Source of the DNA: Allohoeflea poritis
Lineage (GTDB): Bacteria; Pseudomonadota; Alphaproteobacteria; Rhizobiales; Rhizobiaceae
Assembly (NCBI RefSeq): GCF_027889715.1
Contig: NZ_JAPJZH010000004.1
Span: forward strand, 124,001 to 188,000
Reading direction: 5' to 3'
DNA length: 64,000 nucleotides
This document shows, piece by piece, positions 31,821 to 39,282 of this stretch. Every line of letters begins with the position of its first letter. Position 1 is the stretch's first letter. Both the position numbers and the translations under genes were made by a program. The notes below the pieces were generated by a model. It did no database searches. It saw only the letters and a program-made list of their open reading frames with translations, and was not told the origin of the DNA.

Positions 31821-33332
31821 TCATGATTCGCTCGGCGTTATTCCAGCTTCTGTGTAGCAGTCATGCAAGGGATGGAGAACCGGATGGGCGAGCGTGCGCC
31901 GCAGATAGGCCTCGATACGGGGCAAATGGCGCAGATATCCCGGTTTTCCGTCGCGTTTCTTCAGCCGCACGAAAATGCCGAGGATCTTTGTCGCGCGCTG
32001 GCATTCCATGATGGCCAGCGCCTCGCGAAACGGGACGGGATCGAAATCCGGATCCCGGCGACGCGCATGTTCGTAGCGGGCCACAAGACGATCGCGCAGT
32101 ACCGGCTCGACGGCCACGCGCGCATCCTGGACCAGCGAGGCGACGTCATAGGCGGCCGGACCGATCATGGCGTCCTGGAAGTCGATCAGGCCGATGCGTT
32201 CGATACCGGCGCGATCCGCCTGCCAGAGTATGTTGGGTGAATGGAAATCGCGAAGCACCAGGCTTTTCGATGCGTTTTCCAGGCGATCGATCAGGCCGTT
32301 CCAGCCGGCATGGAACTTTTCTCGCAGCCTCGGTGAGGGTTCCGCGCCCAGCTTGTGGGGCAGATACCAGCTCAGGTAAAGATCGACCTCGATCAGCATG
32401 GCTTCGCGGTCGAAAGGCGGAATGGTGTGGGCCGTGCCGTCCTGTATCGTTATGTGCCGCGGCACATCCGTCCGGTGGAGCGCGACGAGACAGTCGATCG
32501 CCGCCTCCCAACGCGCGGTGACCGGCAGGCCCTGATCATCCAGGATGCCGCCGCGGCCGAGATCCTCCAGAAGCAGGAAGCCGGTGTCGAGATCCCGGGC
32601 AAGGATTTCGGGCGCGCGGAACCCGTTGTCGCGCAGGAAGGATCCGATGGCGACGAAGGGGCGGATATCTTCCGCCACATGGGCGATCTGCGCATAGCGC
32701 TTGCCGTCGCGCAGCACCGGTCCGATGAGCCTTTTCGGCGCGTCCATCAGGATCAGCCGTTCCCCGCCGGCAGTGGTCACGGCCTCGTAGGTGCGGGTCG
32801 AGGCATCGCCCTGGAGAAACTGCCGGTCTGCATCGTCATGGCCGGCCGCACCGAGGAATGCGCGAATGGCGAGCGAACGGCGGATGCGCTGCATGGCCTG
32901 ATCCGGACCGTTCAACCGCACCTTTCTCGAATCTTCCGGCCCTTCGTCGATTTCAATGAGGATCCTGCCGGAAGGCAAAGCGTCCCCAGCGTGCTCCGGC
33001 CATTCGATCAGGACCGCGCCGTCACCGAGAGCCTCGTCAAGGCCGAGCTCGACAAGTTCATCCGGATCGGCAATCCGGTAGAGATCGAAATGGGCGATCG
33101 GAATGCGCAGATCATAGCTCTGTACGAGCGTGAATGTCGGGCTGGGCACCTCAAGACCCGGATCGGCGGCGATACAGCGGATCAGGGCGCGGGCCAGCGT
33201 CGACTTGCCGGCGCCCAGGTCTCCACGCAGCGCAAGGCAGTCGCCGGGCCGCAAGGCCAGCGCCAGATCCTGCCCGAGCCTTTGCGTCGCCCGTTCGTCG
33301 TCCAGCGCGATTTCAATAGGCAATTCAGCCAA
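31821..33332 (-). CDS. TsaE-AmgK fusion: tRNA t6A ATPase subunit plus sugar kinase domain
   Basis: Two proteins are fused in 503 residues. Residues 1 to about 150 are TsaE, with Walker A GDLGAGKSTLARALIR and PSPTFTLVQSY and FDLYR motifs; TsaE drives the t6A37 tRNA-modifying complex. From about 165 on is an aminoglycoside-phosphotransferase fold closest to AmgK, with LVLRDFHSPNILW and GLIDFQDAMIG; AmgK phosphorylates MurNAc or GlcNAc at the anomeric carbon. I chose TTG 33332, 16 bases after the divL stop and preceded by AGGAAGAAG; the longer frame would overlap divL. The murU gene follows 40 bases later. Confidence 0.88.
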   Translation of the reverse strand: MAELPIEIALDDERATQRLGQDLALALRPGDCLALRGDLGAGKSTLARALIRCIAADPGLEVPSPTFTLVQSYDLRIPIAHFDLYRIADPDELVELGLDEALGDGAVLIEWPEHAGDALPSGRILIEIDEGPEDSRKVRLNGPDQAMQRIRRSLAIRAFLGAAGHDDADRQFLQGDASTRTYEAVTTAGGERLILMDAPKRLIGPVLRDGKRYAQIAHVAEDIRPFVAIGSFLRDNGFRAPEILARDLDTGFLLLEDLGRGGILDDQGLPVTARWEAAIDCLVALHRTDVPRHITIQDGTAHTIPPFDREAMLIEVDLYLSWYLPHKLGAEPSPRLREKFHAGWNGLIDRLENASKSLVLRDFHSPNILWQADRAGIERIGLIDFQDAMIGPAAYDVASLVQDARVAVEPVLRDRLVARYEHARRRDPDFDPVPFREALAIMECQRATKILGIFVRLKKRDGKPGYLRHLPRIEAYLRRTLAHPVLHPLHDCYTEAGITPSES

Positions 33333-33348
33333 TCGGCACTTCTTCCTG

Positions 33349-35898
33349 CTACTCGGCAGCCTGCGAAGGAAGCGGCGGGCTTTCCGGCAACCGGCATTCC
33401 ACGCGCGTGCCGCTGCCTTCATCGCTGCTGACCTTCACCGTACCGTTGTGCAGGCTGACGAAGCTGTCAACAATGGAAAGGCCAAGGCCAGCGCCGCTGC
33501 GCCGCCCGGTGCCGTTATGGGCTTCGAAGCGGTCGAAAACGGTTTTCAGCACTTCGCTTGGAATTCCGGGACCGTCGTCGCTGACGGCGAAGACGATTTC
33601 TTCGCCTTCGCGCGCGCAGGTCAGGCGGATCGTGCTGCCTTCCGGCGCGTAATTGGCGGCATTGCTGAGCAGTTTGAACAGGATCTGCTTCAGCCTCTGT
33701 GAATCGGCGGTGATCGCCTCGGCGCCCTTGCCGATATCGACATTCAGCGTAATGCCGTTTTCCTTCAGCCGCGCGTCGATGAGGTCGATCACCTCGTCGG
33801 CCAGTTCCGGGACATCGACACGCCGCATGTCGAGCTGCATGATGCCGGCATCCACCGTCGCCAGATCGAGAATATCGTTGACGATGGTCAAGAGCAGTGC
33901 GGACGAGGTCGAGATATGGTCCACATATTCGGCCTGTTGCGGATTCAGCTCACCGATCTGCGGTGTCTTGAGGAGATCGGTGAAGCCGATGATATTGGTG
34001 AGCGGCGACCGCAACTCGTAGGACACGTGCTGCACGAAGTCGTTTTTCAGCGCATCGGCCTTGCGCAAAGCATCGTTCTTCTCGGTGAGCGCTTTTTCGA
34101 CCCTGGCTCCGTCGGTCACGTTGACGAAGGTCAGCATGACCTGCGCATTGGGCAGCGGCACGATCGCATAGTCGAGAACGATACCGCTGTTGAGCTCCAG
34201 CCGTCCCTCATGGGTGCGGCGTTCCTCGTCGTAACCGGTGATGACGGAAGAAAAATACTCCCAGCCATCGGGCTGGTCATAGGACGGCGCGCAGATCTCC
34301 CTGATCTCATTGATATGGGCGTCGGTGGCGGCGGCCTTTTCCGGAATGGCCCACAGCGCGCGGAAGGCCGGGTTCGAAAGGCGCAACCGGCCGTCCGCCC
34401 CGAAGACGCAAACGCCCTCGGCAAGATGGTCGATGGTTTCGCCCTGCACCTTGACCAGCGTGTTGTAACGGGTCTCGAGATCGTATTTCTCGGTCAGGTT
34501 CTCGAAGACCCAGGTCACGCCGCCGCGCGGGTGGACATTGGCAAAGACATTGAGCGTCTGACCGTCCGGCAGGTGCCACAGATCGGGCTGCGGGTCGACC
34601 GACTGGTAGACGGACAATATGGAATCCTTCCAGTCCCGCCAGGAGCCGGGCTCCGGCAGGCGCCCTTCAGCCCGCAGCCTTTCGAGAAACTCGCTGTTGG
34701 TGGGTTTCGAATCGAGATAGGGCGTGTCGAGGTCCCACAGGTTCTGGAAAGCCTGATTGTAGAACTGAAGCCGCTGCTCGCCATCGAATATGGCCACAGG
34801 CGTGGCGAGATGATCCAGCGTCTCGGAATGGCTGGCTATCGTGCGCTCGAGTTCCTCGCGCACCGATTCGATCTCCGTCACGTCCTGCGCCAGACCGGCC
34901 GATCCGGAGGCACTGGAGGCATCCGTGACCTCGAAGAATGTCCGGTTGCCGCGCACCACGGTCGACAGGCGGTCGATAAAGGGCCTGTCCGTCAGCCTTT
35001 CCGACTTGATGCGCGCGCGCGCCTGGGTGCCCAGAAGTTCAAGGCCCCGTTCGACCGCGTCGGCGCCGCTGACCGCCTCGACGGCATTGGCATAGGCCTG
35101 GTTCGTCCAATGGAGCCGCCCGTCGACGTCACGCAGCCAGACAGGCGTGTCGATCGTGTCGAGCAGGCCCTGCAGCGTTTCGACGGCGCCGACGAGGCGG
35201 TCGCGCTCGATCTTGAGGCCGGCCAGTTCGGCCCTTGTGTTGGCCAGGGGCGCGACCCGCACGATGGCGCGCCCGCCGGAGGTCCGGCCCTGTGCCTCAA
35301 GCACATGGCCGCGCTGGGTCTCGACCTCGATATCGAAGCTGTTGGCATGGGCGCGCAGGGAATCGATCGCATGATCGATACGCGCGGCGCTGACCGGTTC
35401 GAGCCAGCGGCCGAAGGCCAGAAGATCCGGGTTCGCCGGCGGTGCGCCGGTATGCAATGGCAGGCTGCCGAGGAACTGCGCCGATGACTGACCGTCCCAG
35501 ATGATGTAGCAACGGTCCTTCTCGACGACCAGCGCCTGCAGGCGCGCCAGTTCCGTGTTGGCCTCGCTCAAGGCCGTCTGCAGCCGCGCATTGTCGTGGG
35601 CGATCTTGCCGCGTTCACGGATGACCCAGATGGCCGAGATCATCGCCGCCGAGACCGCGCCGATGACCAGCGCGAAGTTCATGACTTCGAAAGAGTTGAC
35701 GAACAGACGGCTGCCATGTCCTGCAAATCCCGAAGAGTCGCTCGCCGTCTGGGCGAGCGCGGGCCATGACAGGCATGTCGTCGCCAGCAGTCCCATAGCG
35801 GACAGGCGCGTTCCGATACGCCGTGCCGATGTGATCATGCATTCCCCGTACGCCGTGTTCCAGACGCCCGTCGTCGAAGACGAATCAGTCTCCGGCAT
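33349..35898 (-). CDS. divL: DivL-like PAS-domain histidine kinase with Tyr at the phosphorylation site
   Basis: This 849-residue membrane protein has an N-terminal signal-like helix (about 35-50), a second helix (about 70-95), a coiled coil, and several PAS-like domains (roughly 240-610; WLRDVDGRLHWTNQAYAN and VCVFGADGRLRLSNPAFRALW are typical). The kinase core has FVQHVSYELRSPLTNIIGF. The residue in place of the phospho-accepting His is Tyr627, the defining feature of Caulobacter DivL, which binds DivK-P and controls CckA and so CtrA. The ATP-binding motifs (N-box LLSNAANYAPEG, DDGPGIP, GAGLGLS) are intact. AAGGA precedes the start. tsaE-amgK follows after 16 bases. Confidence 0.82.
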   Translation of the reverse strand: MPETDSSSTTGVWNTAYGECMITSARRIGTRLSAMGLLATTCLSWPALAQTASDSSGFAGHGSRLFVNSFEVMNFALVIGAVSAAMISAIWVIRERGKIAHDNARLQTALSEANTELARLQALVVEKDRCYIIWDGQSSAQFLGSLPLHTGAPPANPDLLAFGRWLEPVSAARIDHAIDSLRAHANSFDIEVETQRGHVLEAQGRTSGGRAIVRVAPLANTRAELAGLKIERDRLVGAVETLQGLLDTIDTPVWLRDVDGRLHWTNQAYANAVEAVSGADAVERGLELLGTQARARIKSERLTDRPFIDRLSTVVRGNRTFFEVTDASSASGSAGLAQDVTEIESVREELERTIASHSETLDHLATPVAIFDGEQRLQFYNQAFQNLWDLDTPYLDSKPTNSEFLERLRAEGRLPEPGSWRDWKDSILSVYQSVDPQPDLWHLPDGQTLNVFANVHPRGGVTWVFENLTEKYDLETRYNTLVKVQGETIDHLAEGVCVFGADGRLRLSNPAFRALWAIPEKAAATDAHINEIREICAPSYDQPDGWEYFSSVITGYDEERRTHEGRLELNSGIVLDYAIVPLPNAQVMLTFVNVTDGARVEKALTEKNDALRKADALKNDFVQHVSYELRSPLTNIIGFTDLLKTPQIGELNPQQAEYVDHISTSSALLLTIVNDILDLATVDAGIMQLDMRRVDVPELADEVIDLIDARLKENGITLNVDIGKGAEAITADSQRLKQILFKLLSNAANYAPEGSTIRLTCAREGEEIVFAVSDDGPGIPSEVLKTVFDRFEAHNGTGRRSGAGLGLSIVDSFVSLHNGTVKVSSDEGSGTRVECRLPESPPLPSQAAE

Positions 35899-36024
35899 GT
35901 CTTGTTCCTTCTAGCCGCATCTATGCCAAGACAGCCCTGCAACGCCCCGTCCTTGTCGCCGGCGGGTGCGCGAATCATTGTGTCTTTATAGTAACTTGTT
36001 CCCGAATCATGTTGAAGATGCGGC

Positions 36025-36061
36025 CCAAAAAAGAAATCGCGCCCTTTTGTCAAGGACGCGA
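36025..36061 (-). terminator. Rho-independent terminator of ahcY
   Basis: On the minus strand TCGCGTCC pairs with GGGCGCGA (one T-G pair) across a 9-base loop and is followed by TTTCTTTTTT. It starts 32 bases after the ahcY stop and separates ahcY from divL. Confidence 0.75.
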
Positions 36062-36092
36062 CCACTATATATTGTGGGTAAGATCTCGAAAA

Positions 36093-37493
36093 TCAGTATC
36101 TGTAGTGTTCCGGCTTGAACGGACCCTGTTGGGTGACGCCGATGTAGTCGGCCTGCTCTTCTGAAAGCTGGCTGAGATTTGCGCCGAGTTTATCAAGATG
36201 CAGCTTGGCCACCTTCTCGTCGAGCGCCTTCGGAAGCACGTAGACTTCGTTCTTGTAGTTGTCGCCCTTCTTGTAAAGTTCGATCTGGGCAAGCACCTGG
36301 TTGGTGAAGGACGCCGACATGACGAAGGACGGGTGGCCGGTGGCGTTGCCCAGATTGAGCAGCCGTCCCTCGGACAATAGGATCATGCGCCTGCCGTCGG
36401 GGAACTCGATCATGTCGACCTGCGGCTTGACATTGTGCCATTTGAAATTGCGCAGCGCCTGGACCTGAATCTCATTGTCGAAGTGGCCGATATTGCCGAC
36501 AATGGCCATATCCTTCATCTCGCGCATGTGGTCGATGCGGATGACGTCCTTGTTGCCGGTGGTCGTGATGAAGATGTCGGCCGATCCGACGACATCCTCG
36601 AGCTTGACCACCTCATAGCCGTCCATCGCCGCCTGCAGGGCGCAGATCGGGTCGATTTCGGTGACCTGAACGCGCGCGCCGGCGCCGCGCAATGAAGCGG
36701 CGGAACCCTTGCCGACATCGCCATAGCCGCACACGACGGCCACCTTGCCGGCCATCATCACGTCGGTGGCGCGGCGGATACCGTCGACCAGCGATTCACG
36801 GCAGCCATATTTGTTGTCGAATTTGGATTTGGTGACCGAGTCGTTGACGTTGATCGCCGGGAAGGGCAGCTGGCCCTTCTGCTGTAGTTGATAGAGGCGG
36901 TTGACGCCGGTGGTCGTTTCCTCGGTCACGCCCTGTATCGCATCGCGCTGCTTCGTGAAGAAGCCCGGGGACTGTTCCATGCGCTTGCGGATCTGCGCAA
37001 ACAGGACCTCTTCTTCTTCAGAACCCGGATTGGTGAGCACGTCCTCTCCGGCCTCGGCGCGGGCGCCGAGCAGGATGTACATGGTGGCATCACCGCCATC
37101 GTCGAGGATCATGTTGGATACGCCGCCATCGGCCCACTGGAAGATCTTGTCGGTATAGGACCAGTATTCCTCGAGCGTTTCTCCCTTGACGGCGAAGACC
37201 GGGGTGCCAGTCTGCGCAATGGCGGCAGCGGCGTGATCCTGGGTCGAAAAGATGTTGCAGGACGCCCAGCGGACATCGGCGCCAAGCGCCTTCAGCGTTT
37301 CGATGAGAACCGCCGTCTGGATCGTCATGTGGAGCGAGCCGGATATGCGGGCGCCCTTGAGCGGCTGGCTGGCACCGAACTCTTCGCGACAGGCCATCAG
37401 GCCGGGCATCTCCGTTTCGGCGATCTCAATTTCCGTGCGGCCGAAATCCGCCAGGGCGATGTCGGCGACAATGTAATCCGTACCAGTGCTCAT
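36093..37493 (-). CDS. ahcY: S-adenosylhomocysteine hydrolase (adenosylhomocysteinase)
   Basis: This 466-residue cytoplasmic NAD enzyme splits SAH into homocysteine and adenosine, relieving inhibition of methyltransferases such as Pmt[36 protein letters not shown] and the NAD-binding [18 protein letters not shown] are visible, and the C-terminus ends in FKPEHYRY as in the family. The length includes the roughly 40-residue insertion usual in proteobacteria. The start at 37493 has GGAGAACAAG upstream. A palindrome about 105 bases further upstream may be its operator. Confidence 0.98.
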   Translation of the reverse strand: MSTGTDYIVADIALADFGRTEIEIAETEMPGLMACREEFGASQPLKGARISGSLHMTIQTAVLIETLKALGADVRWASCNIFSTQDHAAAAIAQTGTPVFAVKGETLEEYWSYTDKIFQWADGGVSNMILDDGGDATMYILLGARAEAGEDVLTNPGSEEEEVLFAQIRKRMEQSPGFFTKQRDAIQGVTEETTTGVNRLYQLQQKGQLPFPAINVNDSVTKSKFDNKYGCRESLVDGIRRATDVMMAGKVAVVCGYGDVGKGSAASLRGAGARVQVTEIDPICALQAAMDGYEVVKLEDVVGSADIFITTTGNKDVIRIDHMREMKDMAIVGNIGHFDNEIQVQALRNFKWHNVKPQVDMIEFPDGRRMILLSEGRLLNLGNATGHPSFVMSASFTNQVLAQIELYKKGDNYKNEVYVLPKALDEKVAKLHLDKLGANLSQLSEEQADYIGVTQQGPFKPEHYRY

Positions 37494-37598
37494 CTTGTTC
37501 TCCGAATGGGTGTGGGGCCGGCGGCAATGCGCATGCCTGCTCCGCGCCGTCCTTCTCAAGCCGCCTTTAGCAGGCTGAACCCAAAAGGGCAACAAGAT

Positions 37599-37614
37599 AT
37601 AAAGAAGTCTTTAT
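37599..37614 (-). promoter_or_regulatory. Palindromic operator candidate upstream of ahcY
   Basis: ATAAAGA and TCTTTAT form a perfect 7+7 inverted repeat with a 2-base centre in an AT-rich island, between ptsH and ahcY. The shape resembles binding sites of small ArsR-type regulators of methionine and SAH metabolism (SahR class). That assignment is from memory and not proven. Confidence 0.4.
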
Positions 37615-37654
37615 GTGATTCGACCCGGCGATCCGCTGAAATACGGTCGAACCG

Positions 37655-37945
37655 TCAAGAATCCTCGCCGAACCGGTTGGCGATGAGTTCGTCGAGCGCA
37701 TCGAGCGCCTTTTGCGCATCCGGCCCCGACGCGGACACGTCAATGCTGCATCCGGGGCTGGCGGCGAGCATCATCAGGCCCATGATCGATGTTCCGCCGA
37801 CACTCATGCCGTCCTTGCTGACCAGGATCCGGGCATCGAAGCTTTCGGCAAGCTGCACGAATTTCGCCGATGCCCGGGCATGCAGGCCGCGCTTGTTGAC
37901 GATGTCGAATGTGCGGACGAGCTGTCCGTTCACGGCCTCATCCAT
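37655..37945 (-). CDS. ptsH: HPr-like phosphocarrier protein (nitrogen-type PTS)
   Basis: This 96-residue phosphocarrier has the active-site His22 in NKRGLHARASAKF. The regulatory Ser53 lies in GGTSIMGLMML, the site that HprK phosphorylates in other bacteria. With EIIA and hprK nearby and no sugar permease, it belongs to a regulatory PTS rather than a sugar uptake system. The start is uncertain: ATG 37945 has no clear ribosome site, because a terminal inverted repeat begins only four bases upstream. A GTG five codons in is a possible alternative. Confidence 0.93.
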   Translation of the reverse strand: MDEAVNGQLVRTFDIVNKRGLHARASAKFVQLAESFDARILVSKDGMSVGGTSIMGLMMLAASPGCSIDVSASGPDAQKALDALDELIANRFGEDS

Positions 37946-37949
37946 GCGC

Positions 37950-37982
37950 TAGAGCGAGTTGTGAGTAGATTGACGCATTTGA
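37950..37982 (+). repeat. Terminal inverted repeat, left copy (33 bp)
   Basis: TAGAGCGAGTTGTGAGTAGA and the following 13 bases are the inverse of the sequence at 38221-38253 with one mismatch (position 15, G here, T there). It bounds the 304-bp element on the ptsH side. Confidence 0.9.
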
Positions 37983-38220
37983 CCGCGGCGATTTTGGTCT
38001 CTGGCCAGGCGGGTTGCGCGCCGTGGTGTTCCCTCACCACAAGCGCGAGCCAACGACGCCAGGGGCCAAAATCGCCCGGCCCATTCCATATTCGTTTCCA
38101 ATATCTTCTCCCCTTTCGAGGGTGGGGAAAATCGGCCCATCGGACGTCGTTGCGCCGCTTGCCCGATGCGCTGCATCGCGCTGCGCGACGCGCCTAGCCG
38201 AGTGAACCGGTTTTCCTCCA

Positions 38221-38253
38221 TCAAATGCGTCAATCTAATCACAACTCGCTCTA
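38221..38253 (-). repeat. Terminal inverted repeat, right copy (33 bp)
   Basis: Identical in all 33 bases to the single copy at 44914-44946 and the inverse of the left copy. Read on the minus strand it begins TAGAGC, and its first three bases are the stop codon of the EIIA gene. Confidence 0.9.
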
Positions 38254-38652
38254 TTTTCCGCTCAGGACGCGGCTCGCGACATTGATATATTTGCGGCCCG
38301 CTTCCTGCGCTTCCGCAAGCGCCTTTTCCATGTCGTTGTCGGTGCGAACGCTTGCCAGCTTGATCAGCATGGGAAGGTTGACGCCGGCCACCACCTCGGT
38401 GCGGCCGCCATCCATGACCGAGATGGAAAGGTTTGAGGGTGTGCCGCCGAACATGTCCGTCAGGATGATGACACCTTCGCCCTCGTCAGCCTTGGAGACA
38501 GCCTCAATGATGTCCATGCGCCGCTGGTCCATGTCATCCTCGGGGCCGATCGAAACCGTTTCCAGCAATTTCTGCGGCCCGACAACGTGCTCCAGCGCGT
38601 TCCGGAATTCTTCGGCGAGCTTGCCATGGGTGACAAGCACTAATCCAATCAT
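38251..38652 (-). CDS. PTS EIIA component of the mannose family
   Basis: This 133-residue protein starts MIGLVLVTHGKLAEEF, with phosphorylated His9, and has VIILTDMFGGTPSNLS in the centre, both hallmarks of the EIIA-Man fold. In this lineage it stands alone, without EIIB/C/D permease genes, and accepts phosphate from HPr as a regulatory output. ATG 38652 matches the family start; the frame is open 17 codons upstream. The stop TAG is the first triplet of the inverted repeat at 38253. Confidence 0.93.
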   Translation of the reverse strand: MIGLVLVTHGKLAEEFRNALEHVVGPQKLLETVSIGPEDDMDQRRMDIIEAVSKADEGEGVIILTDMFGGTPSNLSISVMDGGRTEVVAGVNLPMLIKLASVRTDNDMEKALAEAQEAGRKYINVASRVLSGK

Positions 38653-38804
38653 CTGCAACTGCTCCTGCGGTCGTGACCGGTCAGAACCCGCGCCATACTG
38701 CACCCAGATGGAGGCGATTACCAGTGGAATGCCGCGTGCGCCAACGCGTCAATCGTTAAGGCTTAAATGTGCATAGGCGTCAATTCAACAGGTTTTGATT
38801 GCAT

Positions 38805-39275
38805 TCACGCAAACAGCCGGTTTTCCAGACGCGCCGCCAGCAGCGCGAACGGGTCCATCAGACGTCCGGGCTGCAGAAAGACGAGCGGCAGATAAAGGCC
38901 CGGAAGAACCTCGCGCTGCGTCGACGGATCGGGAAACCGTTCGCCCTTGCCGGTATATTCAACCGAAACGGCGATGTGCATGACAGCCCGCTCCAGATGA
39001 TGTTTGCGGATGATGCCGGTTCCACGCATCTCCATCAGGCCACGAATGGGCTCCGGCGCCACGGCGACAACGCACTTACCGGATTTTTTCAGAAAGACCT
39101 GATCATCGGCAACCAGCGCGGCAAAGCGCCCGCTCAAGCACGCGGACTGGATGAACTCCTCGGCAAGGCGGCTTTTGCCGCTGCCGGGCGGCCCGACGAT
39201 GAGCACGCCGGTTTCACCGACGACGAGCGCCGTTGCGTGGATATTCGGGAGTTTGTCTGTTGTCTTTTCAGGCAC
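38805..39275 (-). CDS. hprK: HPr kinase/phosphorylase, short alphaproteobacterial form
   Basis: This 156-residue protein corresponds only to the C-terminal kinase domain of Gram-positive HprK. NIHATALVVG precedes the P-loop GPPGSGKS (28-35), followed by LVADDQVFLKKSG and RGLMEMRGTGII, the family signature loop. It phosphorylates a Ser on HPr. I chose GTG 39275, eight bases after the chvG stop; a longer in-frame ORF would overlap chvG. Its location between the sensor kinase gene and the PTS genes is conserved in rhizobia. Confidence 0.9.
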   Translation of the reverse strand: MPEKTTDKLPNIHATALVVGETGVLIVGPPGSGKSRLAEEFIQSACLSGRFAALVADDQVFLKKSGKCVVAVAPEPIRGLMEMRGTGIIRKHHLERAVMHIAVSVEYTGKGERFPDPSTQREVLPGLYLPLVFLQPGRLMDPFALLAARLENRLFA

Positions 39276-39282
39276 GTCGTGT

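Larger units (their letters stand above)
37950..38253. repeat. Roughly 304-bp structured element with 33-bp terminal inverted repeats (MITE-like)
   Basis: The gap between ptsH and the EIIA gene is filled by one unit. Its ends are 33-bp inverted repeats (32 of 33 identical). Inside is a long stem: 37987-38005 pairs with 38058-38076 (17 of 19), enclosing a smaller hairpin, GTGGTG with CACCAC. The right half has further short dyads. There is no credible ORF and no obvious target-site duplication. The right end includes the TAG stop of the EIIA gene; the left end stops four bases before ptsH. It could be a non-autonomous transposon or an intergenic palindromic repeat. Confidence 0.7.

Noticed and set aside
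33916-35487. 523-codon plus-strand ORF opposite the DivL-like gene
   Set aside because: It is a shadow frame of a gene with clear PAS and kinase motifs.
37712-38197. 161-codon ORF spanning ptsH antisense and the repeat element
   Set aside because: It is antisense to ptsH and runs through the palindromic element; its translation is Arg/Pro-rich and without domains. I do not think the element codes for protein.
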